Positions 1 to 8,547 of a stretch of 64,000 bases of DNA are shown one piece after another. The position numbers were made by a program, and so were the translations under genes. The notes below the pieces were generated by a model. That model saw nothing but the letters and a program-made list of their open reading frames with translations, ran no database searches and had not been told where the DNA came from. Source of the stretch: Lutibacter agarilyticus (GTDB lineage Bacteria > Bacteroidota > Bacteroidia > Flavobacteriales > Flavobacteriaceae); the NCBI RefSeq assembly GCF_900188235.1, contig NZ_FZNT01000002.1, forward strand, positions 310,001 through 374,000. The letters are read 5' to 3'. How positions within the stretch are numbered: the stretch's first letter is position 1; each line of letters starts with the position of its first letter.

Positions 1-891
1 ACCTTCATAAGCAATTGATAGCTGCTCATAATAACTGGCTTCTAGTTCATTGTTATCTATAACAAAATCAATGCCAATACTTAAAACGGCAATTGCTTCA
101 TTATATTTCACTAACTTATTTAAGGCCAACCCGTTCATTAAATACAAAAATGGCTGAGTTGGAAACAATTCCAACGCATCTTTACTGTCACTATATAACA
201 AATCAAAACTTTCAGTACTTAGTTCTGTTTTTAAAATTTGCTGTAAAATTTTAAACTCTTTATTATTAGCGTATTCCTTTTTTAAGGTTGAAATATCAAC
301 TATTTCAGTGTTAATTTTAGGTTTATCTGTTGTTTTTTCAATGGCTTTTTTTCTATTTTCAAGATATTGTTTGTAGCCTTTTATTTTTGAAGTTGCTAAA
401 GCTTTATCCTCAATTTCAACAATCAAAGATGCTGCTTTTTCAAAATTTCGGTTTTGCAAATACAATAAAACTAACTCATCCGAATATTCAGTGCGTGTTT
501 CAACTATTTTTTGTTGAATTTTAATTGCAGCTTCAAAATTACGTTGCGCTTTATAAATAGCCACTTTATGTTTTAATAAATGCACATTATTTGTATCTTT
601 CAACAACGCTTTATCTATAAATATTTCGGCTTCAAAATATTTTTTTAACTCCAAGTAATTTTTTGAAAATTCAAATTCAACTGCCTTACTGCTGGCATCT
701 ATAGCCATACATAACTCTAAACTTTCAATAGCTTTTGCATAATTATTGATTGCTTTTTGCTTTAAAGCTTCAAAAAAATGGGTTTGAAATTCTAATTTTT
801 TTTCTTCATCTATTAATTCTTGCGCATAGAAACTACTGGAAATTGCTAGAATTCCCACAAAAATTAAATTGAATAAAAATTTACGTTTCAT
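1..891 (-). CDS. TPR-repeat exported protein, C-terminus cut by window start
   Basis: An open frame of 297 codons begins with ATG at 891 and runs off the left edge without a stop. It starts with a signal peptide (KRKFLFNLIFVGILAIS, cleavage probably after SSFYA). The rest is alpha-helical with TPR-like repeats: alternating AINNYAKAIESLE, YFEAEIFIDKALL and FEAAIKIQQKI units. TPR proteins are scaffolds for protein-protein contacts; a periplasmic place is inferred from the signal peptide. It lies 29 bases downstream of the ABC ATPase gene on the same strand and may be cotranscribed. The specific role cannot be told from the sequence. Confidence 0.8.
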   Translation of the reverse strand, partial: MKRKFLFNLIFVGILAISSSFYAQELIDEEKKLEFQTHFFEALKQKAINNYAKAIESLELCMAIDASSKAVEFEFSKNYLELKKYFEAEIFIDKALLKDTNNVHLLKHKVAIYKAQRNFEAAIKIQQKIVETRTEYSDELVLLYLQNRNFEKAASLIVEIEDKALATSKIKGYKQYLENRKKAIEKTTDKPKINTEIVDISTLKKEYANNKEFKILQQILKTELSTESFDLLYSDSKDALELFPTQPFLYLMNGLALNKLVKYNEAIAVLSIGIDFVIDNNELEASYYEQLSIAYEG

Positions 892-920
892 AGATGGGCG
901 CAATATACAATTTATTGAAG

Positions 921-2594
921 TTAAATTCCTTTTGGAATGGCGTCAATTAATTTTTGAGTGTAGGTTGTTTTCGGTGTTTTATAAACTAGATCTGCGTCTC
1001 CAATTTCTTCAATTTTTCCTAGATTCATCACTACTAATTGATCAGACATATATTTTACAACTGCTAAATCGTGCGATATAAAAATATAGGTAAACCCAAA
1101 ATCTTGCTTTAATTCATTCAACAAATTTAAAACTTGTGCTTGCACTGAGACATCTAAAGCCGAAACCGATTCGTCACAAATAATCAATTTTGGTTTTAAG
1201 GCAATGGTACGTGCAATTCCAATACGTTGACGCTGCCCACCCGAAAATTCGTGCGGATAACGGTAAAAATGTTCCTCATGTAATCCAACACGCTTTAAAA
1301 TATCAAATACGTATTGTTTTCTTTCTGCGGAAGAATTCAAAATACCGTGCACTTTCATAGGTTCTATAATGGCTTTTCCAACCGGAATTCTAGGATTTAA
1401 AGAAGAAAAAGGATCTTGAAATATAATTTGTACTTCCTTTCTAAAACTTTTTAAGGCTTTTTTTGAAAGCGTAGTTACATCTTGTTGTTTGTAAAATAGT
1501 TGTCCTTTTGTAGCCTTTTCTAAATGTAAAATAGTACGACCCAATGTTGTTTTACCACAACCAGACTCTCCAACCAACCCTAAAGTTTCACCTTCAAACA
1601 AGCTAAAAGAAACACCATCAACAGCTTTTACTGTTGTTGGTTTTCCAAAGAAAAAACTGGTATCAGTATTAAAATAAGTAGCTAAATTATGTACTTCTAA
1701 CAAAGGTTTGTTTGCATATATTTTTTTATGAAATTCATTTCTTTGTTCCGAAGTATACACCTCGTTTTTAATCGTTTGTTCAACAAAATCTTGTACCGTT
1801 GGCAATATTTTTATGCGCTCGGTTAAACTAGGTTTTGAATTAATTAATGCTTTGGTATAATTATGTGTTGGCGATTTAAAAACTTGCTTTGCAGCTCCTT
1901 GCTCCACAATTTCTCCTTGATACATTACTAAAACTGAATCGGCTATTTCTGAAACCAATGCCAAATCATGCGTTATAAAAATAATACTCATTTGGGTTTC
2001 TTGCTGCAGCTCTTTTAACAGTTCAATAATTTCTTTTTGAACGGTTACATCCAACGCTGTTGTTGGTTCATCGGCAATTAAAATTTGCGGTTTGCAAGCA
2101 ATGGCCATGGCAATCATAACACGTTGTTTTTGACCGCCAGAAATTTGATGTGGATATTGTGTAAAAATTGTTTCGGCTCTAGGTAGTTTTACTTTGTTAA
2201 ACAATGAAATTACTTCTTTTTTAGCCTCAGATTTTGAGATGTTTTTATGTTGTAATAATATTTCTAAAACCTGATATCCACAGGTTAAACTTGGATTTAA
2301 AGAACTCATTGGTTCTTGAAAAATCATAGAAATTTGATTGCCACGTATTTTTTGAAATTCCTTTTTTGAAATTTTTGTTAAGTCGGTTTCATTAAAAAGA
2401 ATAGCACCTTCAACATTTGCATTTTTATCTAACAAACCCAAAACAGCTAATGAAGTCACCGATTTTCCGCTACCAGATTCGCCCACAATTCCTAAAATTT
2501 GTTGTTGCTTTAACTCAAATGAAATGTTGTGAACTACGGTACTTAGTTCATTGTTTGATTTAAAAGCAATAGAAAGGTTTTGTATTGAGAGCAT
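921..2594 (-). CDS. ABC transporter ATP-binding protein, two fused DppD/DppF-type domains
   Basis: A 557-residue protein with two complete nucleotide-binding domains of the dipeptide/oligopeptide importer class (like E. coli YejF or GsiA). Domain 1 has Walker A GESGSGKS near residue 40, signature ISGGQKQR and Walker B ILIADEPT. Domain 2 starts near residue 300 and has [16 protein letters not shown] and [12 protein letters not shown]. Both carry the oligopeptide-type C-terminal extension after the H-loop (FITHDLA, FISHDLA). It would energise import (or export) of peptides with membrane subunits, but no permease or binding protein lies nearby, as is usual for this orphan gene in flavobacteria. 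Confidence 0.93.
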   Translation of the reverse strand: MLSIQNLSIAFKSNNELSTVVHNISFELKQQQILGIVGESGSGKSVTSLAVLGLLDKNANVEGAILFNETDLTKISKKEFQKIRGNQISMIFQEPMSSLNPSLTCGYQVLEILLQHKNISKSEAKKEVISLFNKVKLPRAETIFTQYPHQISGGQKQRVMIAMAIACKPQILIADEPTTALDVTVQKEIIELLKELQQETQMSIIFITHDLALVSEIADSVLVMYQGEIVEQGAAKQVFKSPTHNYTKALINSKPSLTERIKILPTVQDFVEQTIKNEVYTSEQRNEFHKKIYANKPLLEVHNLATYFNTDTSFFFGKPTTVKAVDGVSFSLFEGETLGLVGESGCGKTTLGRTILHLEKATKGQLFYKQQDVTTLSKKALKSFRKEVQIIFQDPFSSLNPRIPVGKAIIEPMKVHGILNSSAERKQYVFDILKRVGLHEEHFYRYPHEFSGGQRQRIGIARTIALKPKLIICDESVSALDVSVQAQVLNLLNELKQDFGFTYIFISHDLAVVKYMSDQLVVMNLGKIEEIGDADLVYKTPKTTYTQKLIDAIPKGI

Positions 2595-2651
2595 TTCTTA
2601 TTTTTTGATAAAAATACAATTTATTTTGAAGCTTTAATGAACCAAATAACC

Positions 2652-2684
2652 AAACCTAATAGGTTTTTGAAACCTGTTAGGTTT
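2652..2684. repeat. tandem pair of AAACCT-nnn-AGGTTT palindromes
   Basis: Two 15-base palindromes, AAACCTAATAGGTTT at 2652-2666 and AAACCTGTTAGGTTT at 2670-2684, are separated by three bases. Each can fold alone, or the two can pair with each other into one longer hairpin. They lie between two divergently transcribed ABC-ATPase genes, so they are not a shared 3' terminator. Similar AAACCT/AGGTTT repeats are known to me from many flavobacterial intergenic regions; function unknown. Confidence 0.6.
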
Positions 2685-2702
2685 AAAGCCCGTTACTTTT
2701 TT

Positions 2703-2800
2703 TGCGTTAAGGATAGAGCTATTTGTTTGAGCTCTTTTTTTGTTGCTTTTCGCAATAAAAAAAAGCGAGTAGCGAAAGCCTGACCCAATGGGGAACGCCC
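2703..2800 (+). ncRNA. possible structured RNA element of the type common between flavobacterial genes (Flavo-1-like?)
   Basis: The segment folds by eye into a multi-branched structure. A closing stem GCGTT (2704-2708) pairs with AACGC (2794-2798). Hairpin GAGCT (2716-2720) pairs with AGCTC (2730-2734). A long hairpin of seven T plus GTTGC (2735-2746) pairs with GCAAT plus an A-run (2752-2763). A short CCC/GGG hairpin lies at 2784-2792. The 3' portion (tagcgaaagcctgaccc...gggaacgccc) resembles from memory an element repeated in many Flavobacteriaceae intergenic regions, which may be the Rfam Flavo-1 motif. The name and the strand are inferred; no homology search was run. Confidence 0.4.
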
Positions 2801-2812
2801 AAATAATTTAAA

Positions 2813-2844
2813 TTGTAGTAATGGCTTTATTTTGTGTAATTTTG
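2813..2844 (+). promoter_or_regulatory. Bacteroidota-type promoter for the ABC-F gene
   Basis: A -7 box TAATTTTG lies at 2837-2844, 18 bases before the ATG at 2863, with a -33-like TTG at 2813-2815 (21-base spacing). This fits the TTTG / TAnnTTTG consensus of the primary sigma factor in this phylum. Confidence 0.6.
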
Positions 2845-2862
2845 CGGCAAATTATACGGTGA

Positions 2863-4725
2863 ATGAATTACTTATCAGTTGAAAATATTTCGAAAGCTTT
2901 TGGTGAATTAGAATTGTTTAGCAACATTTCTTTTGGAATTAATAAAGATCAAAAAATTGCTTTTATTGCTAAAAACGGGACTGGAAAGACGTCTATGTTG
3001 AATATTATTGCTGGTTTGGATAGTTCGGACACTGGGCAAATTGTAAGCAGAAAAGATCTTAAAATTGAGTATTTATCGCAAGAAGATGCTTTAAATGATG
3101 CTTTAACTGTTGAAGAAACCATTTTTGATTCGGATAACCAAACTTTGAAGGTTATTGAAGCTTATGAACATGCCTTATTGCACCCAGAAGATGAAAAAGA
3201 GTACCAGCGTGCGTTTGAAAAAATGGAACAATTGAATGCTTGGGATTTTGAAACACAGTTTAAACAAATTCTTTTTAAGCTAAAATTAGACGATTTAACG
3301 CAAAAAGTTGGCGATCTTTCAGGTGGGCAACGCAAACGTTTATCGTTGGCTTTAATTTTAATTCATAAACCCGATTTATTAATTTTAGATGAACCTACCA
3401 ACCATTTAGATTTAGAAATGATTGAATGGTTAGAAAGTTATTTTGAAAAGGAAAAAATAACTTTGTTTATGGTTACGCATGACCGCTTTTTTTTAGAGCG
3501 TGTGTGTAATGAAATTGTTGAATTAGACAATGGTGGTTTTTATACCTACAAAGGAAATTATTCTAACTATTTACAAAAAAAAGAAGAACGTATTGAGCAA
3601 GAACAAGCAACGGTTGATAAAGCCAAAAACTTGTTTAAAAAAGAATTGGATTGGATGCGTAGGCAACCAAAAGCTCGTACTACCAAAAGTAAGAGTAGAC
3701 AAGACGATTTTTATGTAATTAAAGAAGCAGCATCTAAACGAAGAAACGACCATAAAGTTCAGTTAGAGATTGATATGGCGCGTATGGGAACTAAAATTTT
3801 AGAGCTTCATAAAATCTCAAAATCGTTTGGAGATTTAAAAATATTAGAAAAATTTGAGTATAATTTTTTACGTGGTGAACGTATTGGTATTATTGGAAAA
3901 AATGGTACTGGAAAATCTAGTTTTTTAAAAATTATTACTGAAGAAATACCTGTTGACAGCGGTAAAGTTGTTGTTGGTGAAACTATAAAATTCGGCTATT
4001 ACTCTCAGGATGGAATTGTTATAAAACCGGGTCAAAAAGTTATTGAAGTTATTAAGGAATTTGGAGAATTTATTCCGTTAACTAAAGGACGAAAAATTTC
4101 TGCAGCTCAATTACTAGAACGCTTTTTGTTTAGCCGTAAACGTCAGTACGATTTTGTTGAAAAATTAAGTGGGGGAGAACGCAAACGTTTGTATTTATGT
4201 ACCGTTTTAATTCAGAATCCTAACTTTTTAATTTTAGATGAGCCTACCAACGATTTAGATATTATCACCTTAAATGTTTTGGAAAACTTTTTGTTAGATT
4301 TTCCGGGTTGTTTATTAGTGGTATCGCATGACCGTTATTTTATGGATAAAATTGTAGATCATTTATTTGTATTTAGAGGTGATGGTGTTGTAGAAGATTT
4401 TCCTGGTAATTATTCTGATTTTAGAGTTTATGAAGATTCTAAACCTAAAGAACAAGCGGTTATTATAAAACAACTAGAAACGAAAGAAAAACCTGTAACC
4501 AACAAAGCAAAACTATCATACAAAGAGAAAAAAGAGTATGATGGTATTGAAGGTGAAATTGAAAAATTAAATAAGAAAAAAAGTGAAATTGAAACTCAGT
4601 TTTTAGATGCATCGCTTTCTGGTGAAGAAATAAATGAACTCTCTATTAAACTAAAAGAAATTTCAGAATCAATTGATAAAAAAGAGGAACGTTGGTTTGA
4701 ACTTTCTTCTAAATTAGAAGGGTAA
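2863..4725 (+). CDS. uup: ABC-F family ATPase, Uup-like
   Basis: A 620-residue soluble protein with two ABC domains and no membrane segments. NBD1 has AKNGTGKT (residues 36-43, where the first Walker A glycine is alanine), LSGGQRKR and LLILDEPTNHLD. NBD2 has GKNGTGKS, LSGGERKR and FLILDEPTNDLD. The charged linker between them matches the ABC-F tRNA-interaction motif region. The last 90 residues (KAKLSYKEKKEYDGIEGEIE onward) form the coiled coil typical of Uup. ABC-F proteins act on the ribosome; Uup is also linked to precise excision of transposons. It is a single gene with its own promoter, convergent with the exonuclease gene. Confidence 0.93.
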   Translation: MNYLSVENISKAFGELELFSNISFGINKDQKIAFIAKNGTGKTSMLNIIAGLDSSDTGQIVSRKDLKIEYLSQEDALNDALTVEETIFDSDNQTLKVIEAYEHALLHPEDEKEYQRAFEKMEQLNAWDFETQFKQILFKLKLDDLTQKVGDLSGGQRKRLSLALILIHKPDLLILDEPTNHLDLEMIEWLESYFEKEKITLFMVTHDRFFLERVCNEIVELDNGGFYTYKGNYSNYLQKKEERIEQEQATVDKAKNLFKKELDWMRRQPKARTTKSKSRQDDFYVIKEAASKRRNDHKVQLEIDMARMGTKILELHKISKSFGDLKILEKFEYNFLRGERIGIIGKNGTGKSSFLKIITEEIPVDSGKVVVGETIKFGYYSQDGIVIKPGQKVIEVIKEFGEFIPLTKGRKISAAQLLERFLFSRKRQYDFVEKLSGGERKRLYLCTVLIQNPNFLILDEPTNDLDIITLNVLENFLLDFPGCLLVVSHDRYFMDKIVDHLFVFRGDGVVEDFPGNYSDFRVYEDSKPKEQAVIIKQLETKEKPVTNKAKLSYKEKKEYDGIEGEIEKLNKKKSEIETQFLDASLSGEEINELSIKLKEISESIDKKEERWFELSSKLEG

Positions 4726-4740
4726 ATATTGAGAGCTGTT

Positions 4741-4812
4741 GTCTTTCTGAACCTAAGTGAAGAATCTCAAATAGTAGATTCTTCATTTCGCTATCGCTAC
4801 ATTCAGAATGAC
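4741..4812. repeat. REP-like inverted repeat, possible bidirectional terminator
   Basis: Outer arms GTCTTTCTGAA (4741-4751) and TTCAGAATGAC (4802-4812) are nearly complementary. Inner arms TGAAGAATCT and AGATTCTTCA are perfectly complementary around CAAATAGT. It sits between two convergent genes. The outer arms match the core of the larger elements at 34.7 and 56.3 kb. Confidence 0.6.
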
Positions 4813-4820
4813 AAAATTTT

Positions 4821-5537
4821 CTAAACATGTACAATATTCAGTTCCTCAATTAAAGGTTCATTGTTAAAACGCAATAATAATTGTGCAATAGCAATGGTGT
4901 CTTTTTCGCAATAGGTTACAATGCGTTTTATGTTTTTTTCTTTGTAATATACTGCGCCAACTTCACTACCAGATATATCATCTTTAGGTGAAGAAATTCC
5001 TAAAATAGCAGTTAATAATTTAAGTGATGTATAATGCTTATAATCGCCAAATTTCCACAATTCCATAGTATCTAAATGTGGAATTTCCCAAGGTTTTTTT
5101 CCGAATAAATTTAATTTTTCAGGCAATGAAATTTGCTGAATAATCATTCTTCTTGCTATGTACGGAAAATCAAATTCTTTGCCGTTATGCGCACATAAAA
5201 CGTGTTGTGGTTTGTAAAAATGTTTGGTTAATAATTCTTTAAAGTCTTCTAAAATTTTAACCTCATCACCATAAAATGAAGTGACTCTAAATTTTCTTTC
5301 ATCAGAATTAAAGTGTGTAAAAAATCCAACCGAAATACATACAATTTTCCCAAATTCAGCCCAAATTCCGGCCCTGTCATAAAACTCTTCCGCCGTAAAT
5401 TCTTCTTTACGCTGGTATTGTGTTTTTAACGCAAAAAGTTCTTGTTTTTCTTCTGATAAATAATTGAAATTTTCAACCTCAGGTACTGTTTCAATATCCA
5501 GAAAAAGGATATGTTCAAAATTAATCTTAGTATTCAT
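4821..5537 (-). CDS. DEDD-type 3'-5' exonuclease (PolB-like)
   Basis: A 238-residue protein of the predicted PolB-like exonuclease group (PF10108). Exo I is FLDIETVPEV near residue 13 (Asp and Glu metal ligands), Exo II is CAHNGKEFDFPYIARR near residue 115, and the third motif is YCEKDTIAIAQLLLRF near residue 209. These carry the four acidic metal ligands of DnaQ-fold nucleases. It is predicted to remove nucleotides from DNA or RNA 3' ends; the exact substrate is unknown. It is a single gene, convergent with the ABC-F gene and divergent from the response regulator. Confidence 0.87.
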   Translation of the reverse strand: MNTKINFEHILFLDIETVPEVENFNYLSEEKQELFALKTQYQRKEEFTAEEFYDRAGIWAEFGKIVCISVGFFTHFNSDERKFRVTSFYGDEVKILEDFKELLTKHFYKPQHVLCAHNGKEFDFPYIARRMIIQQISLPEKLNLFGKKPWEIPHLDTMELWKFGDYKHYTSLKLLTAILGISSPKDDISGSEVGAVYYKEKNIKRIVTYCEKDTIAIAQLLLRFNNEPLIEELNIVHV

Positions 5538-5675
5538 TGCAAATTTTTATTTAAATATAATAAATTCTAAAATAGTGCACTGCTATCTATTTTAAATTTC
5601 ACTTAAAATAACTCTTTTTTGGTTTTTCCCTTTCAAAAAAAGCTGAAAATTGGTGTTTTTCCCACAAAAATTAAG

Positions 5676-5727
5676 GTTATGTAAGTTTAATGTTATGTAA
5701 TTGTTATAATTTTAAATAGTATATTCG
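5676..5727 (+). promoter_or_regulatory. promoter region of the two-component operon with a direct repeat
   Basis: The nonamer GTTATGTAA occurs twice, at 5676-5684 and 5692-5700, 16 bases apart. A TTG (5701-5703) and a near-consensus -7 box TATATTCG (5720-5727, one mismatch to TAnnTTTG) follow. The repeat could be an operator for the OmpR-family regulator itself, which normally binds direct repeats. This is inference from position only. Confidence 0.4.
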
Positions 5728-5783
5728 TAATGCAAACTGCTATTAATTTATGTTTACATTTGACTGTTTTTATTAAATAAATT

Positions 5784-6494
5784 ATGAAAAACTCAGATAT
5801 TAAAATACTACTTGTTGATGATGAACCTGATATTTTAGAAATTGTTGGTTACAATTTAAAAAATGAAGGGTACAAAATATTCACTGCTAAAAACGGGGTT
5901 GAAGCCCTTAAAATAGCAAAAGCAGAAATTCCTCATCTTATTATTTTAGACATCATGATGCCTGAAATGGATGGTATTGAAGCCTGTGAAAAAATTAGAG
6001 CAACCGAAAGTTTATCACATACATTAATTACTTTTTTTACAGCTCGTGGTGAAGATTATTCTCAAGTTGCTGGATTTAATGTTGGAGCTGATGATTATAT
6101 TACAAAGCCTATTAAACCGAAGGTTTTAATAAGTAAAATTAAAGGGTTGTTAAGAAGAGTAAATAAAACTGCTGAAGGCGTTTCAAAAGATCAAAATCAA
6201 AACCAAATAAACGTTGGTGGTATTGTTATTGATCGTGATGAGTATATTATTATTAAAGATGGTGAAAAACTTTCACTGCCAAGAAAAGAATTTGAATTGT
6301 TTTCATTACTAGCTTCAAAACCTGAAAAAGTATTTAAACGAGATGATATTTTAAATCTTGTTTGGGGAAATGAAGTGGTTGTTGGCGGAAGAACTATTGA
6401 TGTACATATTAGAAAACTACGTGAAAAAATTGGTGATGATTATTTTAAAACCGTAAAAGGTGTTGGGTATAAATTTGTAATTAATGAAGATTAA
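5784..6494 (+). CDS. OmpR/PhoB-family response regulator
   Basis: A 236-residue regulator. The receiver domain (about 1-125) has the acidic pair D12-D13, phosphoacceptor D56 in LIILDIMMPEMDG, and the conserved lysine in DYITKPIKPK. The winged-helix DNA-binding domain (about 145-235) has the typical ending GGRTIDVHIRKLREKIG...KTVKGVGYKF. The kinase gene begins 11 bases before its stop, so the two are translationally coupled. In flavobacteria this pair is usually annotated as PhoB/PhoR; phosphate control is plausible but not proved, since no pst or phoU genes are in view. Confidence 0.92.
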   Translation: MKNSDIKILLVDDEPDILEIVGYNLKNEGYKIFTAKNGVEALKIAKAEIPHLIILDIMMPEMDGIEACEKIRATESLSHTLITFFTARGEDYSQVAGFNVGADDYITKPIKPKVLISKIKGLLRRVNKTAEGVSKDQNQNQINVGGIVIDRDEYIIIKDGEKLSLPRKEFELFSLLASKPEKVFKRDDILNLVWGNEVVVGGRTIDVHIRKLREKIGDDYFKTVKGVGYKFVINED

Positions 6495-7533
6495 AAAAAC
6501 ATATTCCTTTGCTTTTTGGACTTCCTTAATTTTAACATTTACTTCATTAACTGTTTTTTATTTAAGTTCTTATTTTTTCTTAAATAGACATTTACCAATT
6601 ACAACAGTACTTATATTTGTTGCAATTATATATTCATTTTCTTTTTTCATCATTCAATATAGAGTTGAGAAATTTATCAACCTACGAATTAAGAAAATTT
6701 ACGACAATGTTTCATTATTAGACGCTTCAGACCTAAATAAAACAGCTGTTTCTGCCGATTTAGATAAACTCTCAAGGGAAGTTCAACAATTTGCTAAAAA
6801 CAAACAACAACAAATTCGAAACTTAAATCTTAGAGAAGATTATCGTCGTGAATTTTTAGGAAATATTTCTCACGAATTAAAAACACCTTTATTTACAGTT
6901 CAAGGTTATTTATTAACCCTAGAAGATGGAGCTATGAACGACAAACGTATTGGTAAAAAATACTTAAAAAGAGCCAATAAAGGAGTTGAACGTTTAATAG
7001 CTATTGTGAAAGATTTAGATTTAATTTCAAAACTAGAATCGAATAATTTAAACTTAAAGAAGCAATCTTTTAATATTGTTCAATTGGTGCAAGATGTATT
7101 TGATTTATTAGAAATTGAAGCTAAAAAACGCAATGTAACTTTGCTTTTAAACAAGTATTATGAGTATCCAATTATGGTTATTGGTGATATTGAACGCATT
7201 GAACAAGTACTTACCAACTTAATTATGAATTCTATTAAGTATGGAAAAATTAATGGAGCAACCGTTGTTAGTATGGAAGCTATTGAAAACAGCAAAATAC
7301 TAATAAAAGTTAAAGATAATGGTGAAGGAATTAAAGAGGAGCACATTGATCGCCTTTTTGAACGTTTTTACCGTGTAGATCAAAGTAGGTCTAGAGATCA
7401 AGGTGGTTCGGGCTTAGGACTCTCTATTGTAAAACACATTATTGAAGCGCACGACGAACAAATTTTTGTAAAAAGTAAGAATGAACGTGGTTCAGAATTT
7501 TCATTTACTTTGGAACAATTTAAAGCTATGTAA
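6484..7533 (+). CDS. membrane sensor histidine kinase, PhoR-like
   Basis: A 349-residue kinase partner of the preceding regulator (11-base gene overlap). Two membrane helices (about 10-32 and 38-58) have almost no extracytoplasmic loop, so it probably senses within the membrane or through partners. After a linker come the H-box FLGNISHELKTPLFTVQGYL (His near residue 130), N-box NLIMNSIKYG, G1 DNGEGI, the F-box region FERFYRVDQSRSRDQGG and G2 GGSGLGLSIV. There is no PAS domain. The 3' end overlaps the convergent glycosyltransferase gene by 33 bases. Confidence 0.92.
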   Translation: MKIKKTYSFAFWTSLILTFTSLTVFYLSSYFFLNRHLPITTVLIFVAIIYSFSFFIIQYRVEKFINLRIKKIYDNVSLLDASDLNKTAVSADLDKLSREVQQFAKNKQQQIRNLNLREDYRREFLGNISHELKTPLFTVQGYLLTLEDGAMNDKRIGKKYLKRANKGVERLIAIVKDLDLISKLESNNLNLKKQSFNIVQLVQDVFDLLEIEAKKRNVTLLLNKYYEYPIMVIGDIERIEQVLTNLIMNSIKYGKINGATVVSMEAIENSKILIKVKDNGEGIKEEHIDRLFERFYRVDQSRSRDQGGSGLGLSIVKHIIEAHDEQIFVKSKNERGSEFSFTLEQFKAM

Positions 7534-8541
7534 GTCTATTTCACTATTGTATATTTTAAATCCTGTATAGTTTTCTGTTTTCTTTAAATCTTGCATCTTA
7601 AAGTCATCTTGTTGTTTAAAAGGCGTAATTTTATCTTCAGAAAGTTTTTTAGCTAAATATTGTTGTTCCTGTTGCCCCGGCGTAGGAATAAAAAATGCTT
7701 TTTTTCCTAAAACTGCTACATCCATAATTGTTGAATAACCTGATCGTGCAATTACTAATTTACTCGAATTTAAAGCGGCTTCTAATTCTTCACTTAATAA
7801 ATAGTCCTTTATTTGAATATGTTTAGCTGCTGAAATTTTTATTGAAGTATTTAAAACACCTCGTACAAATAGAACACTTCCTTTGTAGTTTTTAAGCTCT
7901 TTTAACAACTTTTCTTCTAATAGGGTTCTTTGTGGTTCTGGACCAGACAGCAATACTAATAAGTCGTATTTTAACGGTTTTTCAATAAAAATAAACCGGC
8001 TTAAAATACCTATATATTTTAGGTTGAAATTATTATCTTTTAAATGCCCTAATTTTCCAGATAAGTTCAATTCATTAGCAACATCGGGCACCCAACATTC
8101 GTCAAATTTTTTAATGATTTTTTGATGAAAAGCAGTCGATATTTTTGTTGTAAGTCCAGATAAAACTTGTAGCTGATGCGTAATATAAACGGATGGAATT
8201 TTTGAAGAATAAACGCCAAATCTATTGTCTGAAATGATGCCTTTAATTTCTTCTTTTTCAATAATTTCAGCGGTTACTTTTTGTTCTTTTTTAATGGCTA
8301 AAAAAACAAAAGGTATCCTAAAAAACAGCTTAAATTTTAAATTTTTACCGCTTTTAGCATACCTTATATTATACGATGGAAGTGTGTAGCTTTTTAAAAA
8401 AGGAAATTCTTTTTGAAGCAACAACAACGCCTCACCATCACTTGCTAAAACAGGTTCAAAACCCGCTTTAATTAGCGCTTCAATAATAGGGATGCAACGT
8501 GTTGCATGTCCCAATCCCCAACTTAATGGAGCTACAAGAAT
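7501..8541 (-). CDS. MurG/MJ1255-like glycosyltransferase with non-standard start
   Basis: A GT-B fold protein of about 346 residues. The N-terminus ILVAPLSWGLGHATR is the usual first strand and glycine-rich loop; the C-terminal half has VIARSGYSTIMDVAVLGKKA and FIPTPGQQEQQYLAKKL, the nucleotide-sugar-binding part. The conserved N-terminus is encoded directly after the purD stop, in the same frame: after TAA come AAA AAA ATT CTT GTA. No ATG, GTG or TTG precedes the conserved strand; the first is an internal TTG at 8514 (before GHATR). I place the start at ATT 8541. The sugar and acceptor are unknown; the operon suggests a surface glycan or glycolipid. Confidence 0.78.
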   Translation of the reverse strand: MLVAPLSWGLGHATRCIPIIEALIKAGFEPVLASDGEALLLLQKEFPFLKSYTLPSYNIRYAKSGKNLKFKLFFRIPFVFLAIKKEQKVTAEIIEKEEIKGIISDNRFGVYSSKIPSVYITHQLQVLSGLTTKISTAFHQKIIKKFDECWVPDVANELNLSGKLGHLKDNNFNLKYIGILSRFIFIEKPLKYDLLVLLSGPEPQRTLLEEKLLKELKNYKGSVLFVRGVLNTSIKISAAKHIQIKDYLLSEELEAALNSSKLVIARSGYSTIMDVAVLGKKAFFIPTPGQQEQQYLAKKLSEDKITPFKQQDDFKMQDLKKTENYTGFKIYNSEIDLHSFKLFQSK

Positions 8542-8547
8542 TTTTTT

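Noticed and set aside
869-1081. Plus-strand frame of 70 codons across the TPR/ABC gene junction
   Set aside because: It overlaps the ends of two clear minus-strand genes, has low-complexity Leu/Phe-rich composition and no known motif.
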